Assembly: GCF_024834065.1 (NCBI RefSeq)
Contig: NZ_JANUYA010000004.1
Span: forward strand, 31,322-95,321
DNA from: Mycoplasma sp. CSL7475-4
GTDB taxonomy: Bacteria > Bacillota_I > Bacilli_A > Mycoplasmatales > Metamycoplasmataceae
Reading direction: 5' to 3'
Length of the DNA: 64,000 nt
Shown here: positions 33,530 to 43,296 of the stretch, piece by piece
How positions within the stretch are numbered: position 1 is the stretch's first letter
Layout: the number at the start of each line of letters is the position of its first letter
Translations under genes and position numbers: made by a program
The notes under the pieces: model-generated
Seen by the model: the letters and a program-made list of their open reading frames with translations, nothing else
What the model was told of the DNA's origin: nothing
The model's database searches: none

Positions 33530-35596
33530 ATGAAAATTGTCAATCTCGTTAATGGTGCCATGCAAATTGTTCTTAGTGCAGCACCGCAAAATTATTCAGT
33601 CAATGAATTTAATAAAATTAAGGACGAAATAATTCGAATTTTTAATCAAAAAATAGGCATCAATTCCCAAATCGAAGATAAATTAAACTCAATAAAATAT
33701 AGTTCAAATAAAAACGATGATATCATGGCGTTAACTTTACAAGTTAAATATGAACTTGAAGATAGATTTCAAGATATCTATTTTGAGCAAAATGATATTC
33801 GCATCAGTGAAGAACAAAGAAAAAATGTCAATGTCTTAATTCAACAAATTACGATAATGCCTACTAGTAATTTAGGTCAAAAAATTCAATACATTTTAAA
33901 TTATTTAGGCGATGAGTGGATAGGCAATAAACAAAATTACACTTATGAAGAATTAAACAAATCATTAGCACGTACAAAATATGTTATAGCAAGAGAAAAT
34001 CGTCACAAATTTGATGCATATATTGAAAGAATTTATAGAGTTTTTAGCGGATTTTATGTCGATGAATTTTCCAGCGGTGATATTGATTGATATTTAAATT
34101 CAACAGATGAATTGAATAATAACCAAATAAAAAACATCTATTTATCTAAAGTAATTTTGCCAAAATTTGAACTACTACATGAAAATAAACAATTAAAAAT
34201 CGATACACAAGCAAAAGCAACAATATTGAGTAAAATTGATCTTGATAATATTGACTCGTTACAAGTGGCTATTAATGAATTTGCCCAAATTTATCACAAC
34301 GAATTTATTGACTATGACAACACACGAAATTATACTTTCAATGAAGTTTGAAAAACGAATATACCGTTTGTGTATTTAAACAATAATTCAAATGACTCAT
34401 TTTTGAGCAATGATTTACTGAACAAAATTAAAAATATGTATATCAATGACTATAACAGTTTTTCAAATTCGCCAATAGATATTTCAAACATTGAACATTG
34501 GAACGAATCTTTCGATCAAAACAACATCAAAAAAACAGAATCAGAAAAAAGAATAATGCTCAATATTACAAAGCCATTAATTGAACATTTCAAAAATGAT
34601 GTTTTAACGAAAATTCGCAATAAATATTCATTAACTAATGAAGAAATGACAGAATTTTATTCTATGTATTCATTGCCCGAAGGCGACAAAATCGACAGGG
34701 AAAATTTAATATTAGTTTATGACATTAACAAAGCCGGTCAAATTAAAACACACACAACTTTTCCGATCGTGTCGATTCTGAATTTTAAAAAAATTACACA
34801 AAATATATTCAATACAATTGGCAACAAATATATTAATAAACAAAATTATGATCACGATAGTTTGAATTGATATCAATACACAATTGATGATTTATTAGAT
34901 AATGAATCTTTAGATAATGAAGATAAAAATAAAAATTCAAACACAGATAATTCAATAAATTCACAGAATACTGATACACAAAATAATCAAGAAAGTGATA
35001 ATCAAAATAGCCAAAACAACAACGGTGATAGTGATAAAAAAAATATAGACAATGATAGCAGTACCATAAAAAATGATGAGTCTAGTGATTCAGACAGTAC
35101 CATTGCACCAGATGATAACAACAATTCATCACAGGGTAATACTGAGGATTCAACAGGAGAAAACACACAAGATAATCATAATCCCGATTTTAGCGAAGCT
35201 GGAAATTCTACTGATAATTCATCGCAAGCAGATATCAAGGACGATACCAATTCAGGTTCGGATAATTATGATAATTCAACACAAGCAGATAACATGGATG
35301 ATATCAATTCAGGTTCGGGTAATACCGATAATTTAACCCAAGAAGACCCGAAAGATGATACCAATTCAAATTCAAATAATACTGATAACTCTACTGATGT
35401 TTCAATTCAAAACGGTATAAACAATCATGAGTCTAATAATAGCGATGAAAATCAAAAAAATGTGAACAATATTAATTCAAAAAATAAGATTGCTTCTAAT
35501 TCTAAAATTTATATTGTTATAGGTGTTATTTCCTTTCTAATAATTTCATTTACTACAGGTTTGCTTACTTTCTTTAAATATAAAAAGAAAAAATAA
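33530..35596 (+). CDS. Large predicted surface protein with Asn/Asp/Ser-rich stalk and C-terminal anchor
   Basis: 688 aa, unrecognised. Residues about 20-460 form a charged, helix-rich globular region without known motifs. Residues about 465-655 are low complexity, rich in Asn, Asp, Ser and Thr, including three 19-residue repeats. Then one membrane helix (about 660-682) and a KYKKKK end. This is the layout of a C-terminally anchored, outward-facing protein with a flexible stalk, yet the N-terminus has only a weak hydrophobic stretch (IVNLVNGAMQIVLSAA) and no lipobox. The transcript is probably leaderless. Adhesion or immune interaction is possible; not shown. Confidence 0.75.
35213..35383 (+). 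repeat. Three tandem 57-bp repeats in the surface-protein stalk
   Basis: Units at 35213-35269, 35270-35326 and 35327-35383, each starting GATAAT and coding 19 residues such as DNSSQADIKDDTNSGSDNY; a partial fourth start follows. The copies are diverged, in frame, and Asp/Asn/Ser-rich. Confidence 0.85.
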
Positions 35597-35602
35597 TTAA
35601 AA

Positions 35603-35630
35603 AAAATATCAAGATTTTTCTTGATATTTT
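35603..35630. terminator. Bidirectional terminator between surface protein and rplL
   Basis: AAAATATCAAG (35603-35613)/CTTGATATTTT (35620-35630), flanked by A and T runs; serves both convergent genes. Confidence 0.88.
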
Positions 35631-35650
35631 TTAATTAATAAGTTATTTAA

Positions 35651-36022
35651 TTATTTAAATTCTACTGTAGCACCAGCTTCAACAAGTTTAGCTTTTAATT
35701 CTTCAGCTTCGTTCATTGAAACATTTTCTTTAACTACTGCTGGAAGTGCTGAAACTAATTTGTTAGCATCCATTAATGCTAATCCTAAAAGTTCTTTAAC
35801 TACTTTAACGATTGGTAATTTTTTACCGTTGTCTGAAGTAATAACAACATTAACTGATGATTTTTCTTCAGCAGCATCACCTGCAGCAGGTGCAGCAGCA
35901 ACAGCAACAGCTGAAGGGTCAATTCCGAACTCTTCTTTCATTGCTTCTACTAATTCCATAACTTCTTTAATTGTCATTTCTTTTAAAGCAGAAATGAATG
36001 TTTCTTTTTCTAATTTAGCCAT
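35651..36022 (-). CDS. rplL: 50S ribosomal protein L7/L12
   Basis: 123 aa. Stalk protein that recruits translation GTPases. N-terminal dimerisation helices ([19 protein letters not shown]), an Ala-rich hinge near 40-52, and a C-terminal domain with [20 protein letters not shown] and [16 protein letters not shown]. The C-terminal GLGLKEAK motif is altered to GLALMDAN. Follows rplJ with a short gap. Confidence 0.97.
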   Translation of the reverse strand: MAKLEKETFISALKEMTIKEVMELVEAMKEEFGIDPSAVAVAAAPAAGDAAEEKSSVNVVITSDNGKKLPIVKVVKELLGLALMDANKLVSALPAVVKENVSMNEAEELKAKLVEAGATVEFK

Positions 36023-36058
36023 TATAATTTTCCTTTCAAAATAATTGTATTTAGTTTA

Positions 36059-36562
36059 TTATTCGCTTTCTTTTTCAGTATATAGTTTTAAAGAAAGAGA
36101 TAGTTGTTGTAAAGGTGAGATAAGTGAACGAGCAAGTATGCCAAGTGCTTCTTCGTAATTTGGCAATGTAGCAACTTCAGCAACTCCTTTAGCGTCGATA
36201 ACTTTACCTTCAAAAATACCAGCTTTAAGTACTAATAATTTATTTGTTTTAGCAAATTTACTTAAAACTTTAGCAGCTGATAATTCGTCTTCATTACTGA
36301 AAGCGTAAATGTTAGGACCAACTAAGTGGTCTGCTAATTCAACATATCCAGCAGTTTCAAGAGCGTATTTAACAATACGGTTTTTGTAAACTTTTAATTC
36401 AACACCAGCGTTTTTAGCTTCAACACGCAATTGTGTTAATTCTTGAACTGTTAATCCACGGTATTCAGCAACAATTAATGATTTAGCATCTGTAATTTTT
36501 TGAGAAATTTCTTTTGCTAATTCTTTTTTCATCAATTTAAATTTTGATTCTTTTGCATTCAT
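36059..36562 (-). CDS. rplJ: 50S ribosomal protein L10
   Basis: 167 aa. Anchors the L7/L12 stalk to 23S rRNA. EISQKITDAKSLIVAEYRGLTVQELTQLR (about 19-47) and VYKNRIVKYALE near 58 are L10 features; LVGPNIYAFSNEDELSAAKVL near 80. SD GGAG lies in a small GGAG-AAAA-CTCC hairpin just before the ATG, and a probable L10 autoregulatory leader is upstream. Confidence 0.95.
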   Translation of the reverse strand: MNAKESKFKLMKKELAKEISQKITDAKSLIVAEYRGLTVQELTQLRVEAKNAGVELKVYKNRIVKYALETAGYVELADHLVGPNIYAFSNEDELSAAKVLSKFAKTNKLLVLKAGIFEGKVIDAKGVAEVATLPNYEEALGILARSLISPLQQLSLSLKLYTEKESE

Positions 36563-36607
36563 GGAGTTTTCTCCTTTCTTTTATTATTATGCAATACTAT
36601 TATTTAG

Positions 36608-36661
36608 AGACAAGTTTGAATATACATTCGGTAACAAATTAAGATAAAACAGTTACTGTCT
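36608..36661 (-). promoter_or_regulatory. Probable ribosomal protein L10 leader
   Basis: On the minus strand AGACA (36661-36657) pairs with TGTCT, and inside it GTAAC (36656-36652) pairs with GTTAC (36635-36631), leaving an asymmetric internal loop as in the kink-turn L10(L12)4 binding site. It lies about 45 nt before the rplJ SD. Position and shape fit; sequence match to the family not tested. Confidence 0.5.
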
Positions 36662-36793
36662 TTATGTATTGCTTAGCAATTATATACATTTTTTTATTTA
36701 TTAATAATAAAATATTAAAATATTAAATGACCCAGCAAAAATAAATTTTGGTAATTGATAAAAATTATAAAATTAATACAAAACGAGGTAAAA

Positions 36794-37189
36794 ATGAAAA
36801 AAACATTCACAGTACCACATGGTTTTTCAATTAATCATGTTGCTGAATTTATTCTAAACAATTTAACAAAATCAAAAATAATTATGCTTAACGGTGATCT
36901 GGGAGCTGGTAAAACCGCTTTGGTAAAAGAATTAGCAAAATTAATTGGAATTGAAGACAAAATAACATCGCCAACATTTAATTACATGAAAGATTATCCG
37001 GGTTTAATCCATATTGATGCATATCATTTAAACGATGATTTAAGCGAATTTGAAGACTATTACCAAGACAATTTAATCGCAATTGAATGGTCAGACAATA
37101 TAACTCATTCATATAAAAACTATTTGGATGTAAGAATTAGTCTAGACAAGGAAAATAATCATATTTTTGTCATAAGTGAGGTGAAATAA
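36794..37189 (+). CDS. tsaE: tRNA t6A biosynthesis ATPase TsaE
   Basis: 131 aa P-loop ATPase needed for threonylcarbamoyl transfer to A37 of ANN-decoding tRNAs. Walker A GDLGAGKTALVKELAK near 38, then SPTFNYMKDYPGLIHIDAYHL near 69 (conserved TSPTF and HxDxYR-like), and IAIEWSDN near 107. I start at the ATG at 36794 (SD CGAGGT 5 nt upstream). Stop overlaps the tsaB start. tsaE-tsaB-tsaD are in one operon; tsaC is not in the window. Confidence 0.93.
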   Translation: MKKTFTVPHGFSINHVAEFILNNLTKSKIIMLNGDLGAGKTALVKELAKLIGIEDKITSPTFNYMKDYPGLIHIDAYHLNDDLSEFEDYYQDNLIAIEWSDNITHSYKNYLDVRISLDKENNHIFVISEVK

Positions 37190-37743
37190 TGAAAATGTTT
37201 ATTGACACAACTGGCGATAGTTTTGTTCTTGGGCTCTTTGACGACAATAATTATTGTATTGATTCTATACTAATCGAAAATGTTCCTAAAAAAGTTGATC
37301 TATTGACTAGTAGTACTGAAAAAATATTGAAAAATAACAATATTGATATTAATCAAATTAGCGATTTTTACCTTAACCTTGGTCCAGGATATTTTACAGG
37401 AGTAAGAATTTCATTAGTTTATGTTAGAACAATTGCTCTAATTACTGGTGCCAACATACACACAACAAGCTCAATGCAATTATTGCAAAAACAATTGCCT
37501 ACAAAACCTGAATTTATAATTAATGCCTCTGGTTCAAAAGTCTATTTATATAAAAATATAAATAAAACATTTGACCCTAAAAATATTGAAATTTTAGACA
37601 ACGATGAATTGAATTTTGATGTTATTAATTACACTGATATTATCAATAATTTCAATAAATATATTGAATTATTTACCGAAAATGATAATTTAATTGATAT
37701 TGAACCTTACTACATCAAAAAACCACAAATTGGAGGCAAATAA
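37189..37743 (+). CDS. tsaB: t6A biosynthesis protein TsaB
   Basis: 184 aa ASKHA-fold partner of TsaD. MKMFIDTTGDSFVLGLFDD at the start, LNLGPGYFTGVRISLVYVRTIALI near 63 (the TsaB GPGSFTGxR motif), then a short C-terminal region. It lacks the metal-binding HxxxH of TsaD, as expected for TsaB. Stop and start codons overlap with both neighbours (TAATG), so the three-gene unit is tightly coupled. Confidence 0.92.
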   Translation: MKMFIDTTGDSFVLGLFDDNNYCIDSILIENVPKKVDLLTSSTEKILKNNNIDINQISDFYLNLGPGYFTGVRISLVYVRTIALITGANIHTTSSMQLLQKQLPTKPEFIINASGSKVYLYKNINKTFDPKNIEILDNDELNFDVINYTDIINNFNKYIELFTENDNLIDIEPYYIKKPQIGGK

Positions 37744-38684
37744 TGCGTATTCTAGGTATTGAAACAAGTCATGATGATACTTCTATAGCGCTTTTAGAAA
37801 ATGGCAAAGTTTTAGAAATGAAAACGATTAGCCAAATAGATATTTTTAAAGAATTTGGCGGTACTATTCCAGAGATAAGTTCGAGAATGCATGTTAAAAA
37901 CATAAACATAATTCAATCATTTTTTCAAAAAAAATATGATTTGCAGTCTATCGACTACATCGCCTATACACAAAAACCAGGCTTAATTGGCACATTGCAA
38001 ATTGGGTATTTATTCGCAAGTGCATTGGCTTTATCATTAAGCAAAAAATTAATTCCAATCAATCATTTAGAAGGACATTTTTACTCAAACGCTATTGAAC
38101 AAAACATAGAATATCCTGCACTATGTTTATTAGTTTCGGGCGGACACACACAATTAATGTATGTTAAAAATCCTTTTGATATACAAGTGATTGGCGAAAC
38201 ATTAGATGACGCTGTTGGAGAAGCTTTTGATAAAGTTAGTTCAAAATTAGGTTTGGGTTTTCCAGGAGGACCTATAATTGACAAAATTTATCAATCTTAT
38301 CGTGGAGAATATATTAAATTTACAAAACCGCATACAGCAAATAAATATGATTTTAGTTTTAGTGGACTAAAATCTCAAATTTTAAACTACTATAATACAC
38401 ATACAATGCGTGGCGAAACAATTGACAAGGAAAAACTTGCGGCTAGTTTCGAGCATACAGCAATTGAATATCTAATTTCCAAAACCAAAATTGCTTTAGA
38501 TAATTTTGAAGTAAACTCATTAGTTTTAGCCGGTGGTGTGAGTGCAAACACAAAATTAAGAAGCGAATTTCTAAAATTAAGCGAAAAAGCAATTGTACCA
38601 AATTTAAAATATGCTACTGATAATGGAGCAATGATTGCAATGTGTGCGTATGAACAAATTAAATTTAAAAAGAATAATTCATAA
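37743..38684 (+). CDS. tsaD: tRNA N6-adenosine threonylcarbamoyltransferase TsaD
   Basis: 313 aa catalytic subunit of the t6A complex. ILGIETSHDDTSIALL at 3-18, GGTIPEISSRMHV near 40, QKPGLIGTLQIG near 77, INHLEGHFYSN near 106 (metal-binding HxxxH), LLVSGGHTQLMY near 130, DDAVGEAFDKV near 155, and LAGGVSANTKLR near 260. Complete, typical length. Pairs with TsaB and TsaE encoded just upstream. Confidence 0.97.
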   Translation: MRILGIETSHDDTSIALLENGKVLEMKTISQIDIFKEFGGTIPEISSRMHVKNINIIQSFFQKKYDLQSIDYIAYTQKPGLIGTLQIGYLFASALALSLSKKLIPINHLEGHFYSNAIEQNIEYPALCLLVSGGHTQLMYVKNPFDIQVIGETLDDAVGEAFDKVSSKLGLGFPGGPIIDKIYQSYRGEYIKFTKPHTANKYDFSFSGLKSQILNYYNTHTMRGETIDKEKLAASFEHTAIEYLISKTKIALDNFEVNSLVLAGGVSANTKLRSEFLKLSEKAIVPNLKYATDNGAMIAMCAYEQIKFKKNNS

Positions 38685-38773
38685 CAGTATCAATATTAAA
38701 TTCTTTATTAATTTTAATATTAATTTATAATTAAAATATTATTAATAACTAAACTAAATTTAAGGAGAGAATT

Positions 38774-39016
38774 ATGGCATTTAAGAAATCACAAATAACC
38801 AACAATATTGTTCGTAAAATTGGTAAAATAGGTGGCTTAACAAGTAGTGGCTATACAAAAGAATTAAATCTTGTTTCTTGAAATAACGGAGAACCAAAAT
38901 ACGATATTCGTGATTGAAGCGAAGACTACGCACGTTCAAGCAAGGGTATTACACTATCAGTAGAAGAATTAAAAACTCTAAAAGCTATTCTAGACGAAGA
39001 AGTTAAAAATCTTTAA
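38774..39016 (+). CDS. YdbC/PC4-like single-stranded nucleic acid binding protein
   Basis: 80 aa. Contains LNLVSWNNGEPKYDIRDWSED and KGITLSVEELKTL, which match the YdbC family (bacterial relatives of the eukaryotic PC4 coactivator, ssDNA-binding dimers known from Lactococcus). Two of the Trp codons are TGA. SD AAGGAG. Transcribed alone between tsaD and a terminator. Role in transcription or repair is unknown. Confidence 0.85.
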
Positions 39017-39042
39017 TTTTATATTGCTATAATCAAAAATTT

Positions 39043-39064
39043 AACCTTTACCAAGGTTCTTTTT
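39043..39064 (+). terminator. Terminator after the YdbC-like gene
   Basis: AACCTT (39043-39048)/AAGGTT (39053-39058), TACC loop, then a T run. Confidence 0.75.
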
Positions 39065-39084
39065 GTTTTAATTGAGGAACATTT

Positions 39085-39882
39085 ATGATAATAAAAGCAC
39101 AGAAAAAAGATATCAAAGAAATTAAAGATTTTTTAAATATTGATTCTGATAAAAATTTCTTTTTTATTGGCGATATTGACGCCTATGGAATTGAGTCGAA
39201 AGTACACAAAACACTGATAAAAGTTGAACAAAATAAGATTATTGCTGTTTTGTTAATTTTCAATCAAACATTGTTATTTTTTGACCCATATTCAAAATTA
39301 CAATGAGAAGAAATCAATGAAATTATTGTTGAAAATAATTTGAAAAACATCAATATTTCAGACACAATGTTTGAAAAAATAGCTTTTAATTTAACAAACA
39401 AAAACAAATATACAATTCACAAACAAATGATAGCGAAACTAGAACACAAAACAAACATAGACACATCTGGAGTAATTAAGGCCGAGTTTGTTGATGTCTC
39501 TCAAATTGTGGAATCTCGAATGAAAATTAAAGAATTCGGCGATTTCACTAACAATCATCAACAAGAATTGGAATTATACATAGAGTCGTTTAAGGCAGGT
39601 ATTTCAAACCCTTTTATTATCAAAGATAATAATATGGTTGTGAGTTGTGCTTTAATTTCTATCAATGCAGACAATAAAAGTTTTATCGGTGGAGTCTATA
39701 CACTAAACGAATATCGGAATCAAGGTTTAGGATCAAAAGTGGTTGCAAAACTATCAAATTGAATAATTGATCAAGGTAAAATTCCTATGCTTTTTTATCA
39801 TAATCCAAGTGCTGGCAAAATATATCGTTCATTAGGCTTTAAAGAAATTGGCAGTTTATACACAGTTGTAATAAATAATTAA
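39085..39882 (+). CDS. GNAT-family N-acetyltransferase
   Basis: 265 aa. The C-terminal half carries the GNAT core: SFIGGVYTLNEYRNQGLGSKVVAKLSNW near residue 195-222 (motif A with the acetyl-CoA pyrophosphate loop RNQGLGS) and LFYHNPSAGKIYRSLGFKEIGSL near 232 (motif B). The N-terminal 140 residues resemble a degenerate second GNAT fold (DSDKNFFFIGDID). Substrate unknown. SD GAGG. It ends 8 nt before ffh. Confidence 0.85.
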
Positions 39883-39890
39883 GGAGTACA

Positions 39891-41255
39891 ATGTTTAATT
39901 TTTTAGAAAATAGAATTCAAAAATCAATTCAGAAAATGAATAAAAAAACAATAGTTAACGAAGAGGATATTTTAGAAGTAACTAGAGACATTAAAATGGC
40001 TTTACTAGAGGCCGACGTTAACTTAAAAGTTGTTAAAGAATTTATCAAGAACGTTAAAGAAAAAGCATTGGAATCGAGATTAGTCGGTTCATTGAATGCT
40101 TCACAACAAATGATTAAAATTGTTCATGCCGAATTGCAAGAAATTTTAGGTGGTGACGTCAAAGAAATTAAAATCGACAAAAAACCTTTCATTATCATGA
40201 TGACGGGTTTGCAAGGTTCTGGTAAAACAACAGCAGCTGCTAAAATTGCTTATTTTTTAAGAAAGAAAAATTATATTAATAAACCTTTGTTAGTTGCTGC
40301 TGATATTTATAGACCTGCTGCCGTGCAACAATTAGTAACTTTAGCAAAAAGTATTCAAGTTGATTATTTTGAAAAAGAAACTCAAATTAGTGCACAAGAT
40401 ATTGTTTCACAAGCTATTGAGCACGCTGATAAAAATAAAAATGACTTAATAATCATCGATACCGCCGGTCGTCTTTCAATCGATGAGGAATTAATGAATG
40501 AGCTTGTTGATTTAAAGGCTATTGCAAAACCTAGCGAAATTTTCTTTGTTGCTGATGCCTTGAGTGGTCAAGACATTATTAATGTTGCTACCACATTCGA
40601 CGAAAAATTAAAATTGAGCGGGTGCATTATTACCAAATTAGACTCTGATGCCCGTGGTGGTGCAGCCTTGAGTTTAACAAAAGTGTTGAACTTACCAATA
40701 AGATTTATTGGTACAGGTGAAAAAATTTCAAATTTAGACTTATTCTATCCAGATAGAATGGCAGATCGTATTTTAGGAATGGGTGATGTCTTAAGTTTAA
40801 TTGAAAAAGCAGAAGAAGTTTATGATCCAAAAGATGCCAATAATATGGTGGCGAAATTACTAAAAGGCAATTTCACACTTGATGATTTAATGAATAACCT
40901 AGCACAGATGAAAAAACTAGGTAAAATGAAATCAATTTTAAAAATGATACCTGGTTTGGCAAACAAAATTAGTGAAGAAAAAATTGAAGAAGCAGAAGTC
41001 AAAATGCGCTCGTATGAAATTCTTATTTCTTCAATGACTAAGAAAGAACGTCAAAATCCAAAGTTACTGAAACAAGCTTCACGCAAAGCTAGAATTATTT
41101 CAGGTAGCGGTAGAAGTGCCTTTGAATATAACCGTTTAATTAATGATTTCGAATCTATGTCAAAAAATATGGGCGAAATGGCTAAAAAAATTAAAAGTGG
41201 AAATCTATCAGATTTATCAAAACTAGGATTTGGTGGAGGATTTGGTGGTTTTTAA
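39891..41255 (+). CDS. ffh: Signal recognition particle protein Ffh (SRP54)
   Basis: 454 aa. Binds signal peptides on ribosomes and 4.5S RNA. N domain (1-90) with LEADVNLKVVKEF; G domain with Walker A GLQGSGKTTAAAKIA near 105, DIYRPAAVQQL near 138, DTAGRLSID near 187, TKLDSDARGGAALS near 245 and GTGEK near 270; M domain (about 300-454) with a Met-rich part and RKARIISGSGRS. The Gly-rich end (GFGGGFGGF) is encoded by DNA that also supplies the SD and GTG start of the next gene. Confidence 0.97.
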   Translation: MFNFLENRIQKSIQKMNKKTIVNEEDILEVTRDIKMALLEADVNLKVVKEFIKNVKEKALESRLVGSLNASQQMIKIVHAELQEILGGDVKEIKIDKKPFIIMMTGLQGSGKTTAAAKIAYFLRKKNYINKPLLVAADIYRPAAVQQLVTLAKSIQVDYFEKETQISAQDIVSQAIEHADKNKNDLIIIDTAGRLSIDEELMNELVDLKAIAKPSEIFFVADALSGQDIINVATTFDEKLKLSGCIITKLDSDARGGAALSLTKVLNLPIRFIGTGEKISNLDLFYPDRMADRILGMGDVLSLIEKAEEVYDPKDANNMVAKLLKGNFTLDDLMNNLAQMKKLGKMKSILKMIPGLANKISEEKIEEAEVKMRSYEILISSMTKKERQNPKLLKQASRKARIISGSGRSAFEYNRLINDFESMSKNMGEMAKKIKSGNLSDLSKLGFGGGFGGF

Positions 41256-42150
41256 AATACCAGAATTCTTTCGCTGACAAGGCGATAATAAATCATTTTA
41301 CTTCGAAGGAATATCGTTAATCATATTTAACGTACTCTTTGCCTTAACTGTTTTATCAATGATATTTCTATGGTTATTTAAAAAGCCAATATCACGTTGA
41401 TTTAACAATAAAAATAAACATTTGATTATTTTATCAAAAGTTCAATTATTCAGATTAATCGGATCAATAACACTTGTTTTTATGTTTCTGCGTTCTGTAT
41501 TGCTCATAATTTCCCATTTCCCAACACAATGAGAAGCACTGCCGTTCCATCTATGTAGATTCATGTTATTGTTGAGTGCTTTATGCCTTGTATTTAACAA
41601 AGTAGATTATGTTAAATATTTCGGACACGTGGCAATAATTGGTGCTTTAATCGCATTGTCTAAACCTGATCTTAATTTTGAAAACGGAATAGTTCCGTTT
41701 CGCACTGGTTTAGACTCATATTATTTTTATGATTACATCCTTATACACTCGTTTTTAATACTATTAACCTCAGCTTTATATATAGTTTCCAATCCAAGAT
41801 TTAAGGCTAAAGATATTTTATATGCTGTAATTTTCTTCTTTTCTACAACAATCATAATTTTTTCAATAAATTGATTGACCAGTGTTTATGCAAATGATTC
41901 GTGAAAAACAAATTATTTCTATTTAGGAAAAGACGAAATAAACTCACAAAAAGATATATTTGGACCATTATCAAAATGGCCTTACAATTTATTTAGCTGA
42001 TCAATTTTAGGTACAATTGTTGCTACAATTTCAATATCATTTTGATTTTGACAAGATAGCTTTTATTTGGACAAAATCAATAAAAAATGAGTATTTGTTA
42101 AACAAAAATCAATGCTTTGAATTGAATTTAAAAACTCATTCAAAAGATAG
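41245..42150 (+). CDS. YwaF/TMEM164-like integral membrane protein
   Basis: 301 aa with about seven membrane helices. Contains WEALPFHLCRFMLLLSALCL (near 95) and the GALIALSKPDL region plus YDYILIHSFLILL, a pattern of the TIGR02206/YwaF family (distantly related to the TMEM164 acyltransferase). Starts at GTG (41245) with SD GGAGG 5 nt upstream, both inside the ffh end (11-nt overlap). Biochemical role unknown; the HxxR and later His are the conserved polar points. Confidence 0.7.
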
Positions 42151-42155
42151 TTAAC

Positions 42156-42177
42156 ACATCCTTACTGGATGTTTTTA
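42156..42177 (+). terminator. Terminator after the YwaF-like gene
   Basis: ACATCC (42156-42161)/GGATGT (42167-42172) followed by T run. Confidence 0.72.
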
Positions 42178-42209
42178 TATTAAAAATAGAAAAATTGAAA
42201 AGAGGGAAA

Positions 42210-43277
42210 ATGAATGAAAAATTCAAAATTTATATAGATTTCGAAGCAATTACTTATAACTATCTTGTAAGAGTTATAAGAAACATACCCAGATATCAAG
42301 AACTTCCATATATTTTCACTTTAGGACTATACAGGGATAACCGTTTTATAACTATTACCAATAAAATTGACTTATCTATAATAACAGATGACAAAAGCCT
42401 TAATTTCGCAATAAATATTAATTTAAAAGAATTAATAATTGAAGCAGTACAAAAATTAACAAAAATAAAAGATTTGAGAATTAACGATGATACTGTTGAA
42501 TTTATCGCGTGGGGTGTCAGCTTGGAAAACAAAATATTAACTCAATTATTTGGCATGAGAGCAACAAATTTACAGGGTAATTACGAATTTTCGCTCCATC
42601 ACTTTATACCAACTGGTGTTTTTTGCGACAGTGAATTTGACTATATTAATTTCCCTGGATATTCACAGTATTTTTACGAAAATAAAAAATTAAAAATAAA
42701 ACCTGATTTTGCTAAAGGTGCTTTGGCTTCAATTATTGGTGCTCTTGTTTTAGCCTCATCATCACAAAGCAATATTGTGAATACTAGATTAAAATTTCCC
42801 CTACCTGAAAAATTAATTAGCATAGCCTTAAACTCAATTTATGAGTACAATAAACAAGATGTTTTAAAAATGTTTTTCATTTTGCAAAACAGCGAAAAAA
42901 GCAATAACATTCACACAAAAATAATCAAATACAATAAAGAGAAAAATAAAATCAATTCAGAAATTAATACTCTCGAAAAAATTATCAAATTATTAAGTAA
43001 AACAATAGAAGGTCCTGATATCTTTGATGTAGGAAACATTCGAGATGATTTCAAAACAATTAAATATTTAATCAACACGAATAATATAAAAATCAATGAA
43101 AACTCTCAGTTATTTATTGAAAAAATCAATAAGTTAGAATCAATACTTGATTTTGATTTTAGGGGTGTAGAAACAATAATAAATGAGTTAAAAACCATTG
43201 CGAATAAGCTAGAAAAAAAATTCAACCACCTAAAGCATTATGTAATACCTGGGTTGGCTGATAATGAATATAAATAG
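42210..43277 (+). CDS. Predicted DEDD-type nuclease, DUF2779-like
   Basis: 355 aa. KIYIDFEAITYNY (residues 5-17) has the DxE of exonuclease motif I, EFIAWGVSLENKIL near 93 resembles motif II context, and YNKQDVLKMFFIL near 217 resembles the final acidic motif of DUF2779 (YCxxDTxAM). The region FPGYSQYFYENKKLKIKPDFAKG lies between. The C-terminal 130 residues are Lys/Asn-rich helices, likely a coiled coil. Assignment rests on motif pattern alone; it may be an RNase or a degenerate nuclease. SD AGAGGG before ATG 42210. Confidence 0.5.
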   Translation: MNEKFKIYIDFEAITYNYLVRVIRNIPRYQELPYIFTLGLYRDNRFITITNKIDLSIITDDKSLNFAININLKELIIEAVQKLTKIKDLRINDDTVEFIAWGVSLENKILTQLFGMRATNLQGNYEFSLHHFIPTGVFCDSEFDYINFPGYSQYFYENKKLKIKPDFAKGALASIIGALVLASSSQSNIVNTRLKFPLPEKLISIALNSIYEYNKQDVLKMFFILQNSEKSNNIHTKIIKYNKEKNKINSEINTLEKIIKLLSKTIEGPDIFDVGNIRDDFKTIKYLINTNNIKINENSQLFIEKINKLESILDFDFRGVETIINELKTIANKLEKKFNHLKHYVIPGLADNEYK

Positions 43278-43296
43278 GACGTTTAGTCCTTATTTT
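43276..43296. terminator. Hairpin between convergent genes
   Basis: AGGAC (43276-43280)/GTCCT (43286-43290) then a T-rich run on the plus strand. Confidence 0.6.

Noticed and set aside
35073..35336. 87-codon plus-strand open frame in the repeat region
   Set aside because: It is the alternate frame of the Asn/Asp-rich stalk of the surface protein; low-complexity repeats create it.
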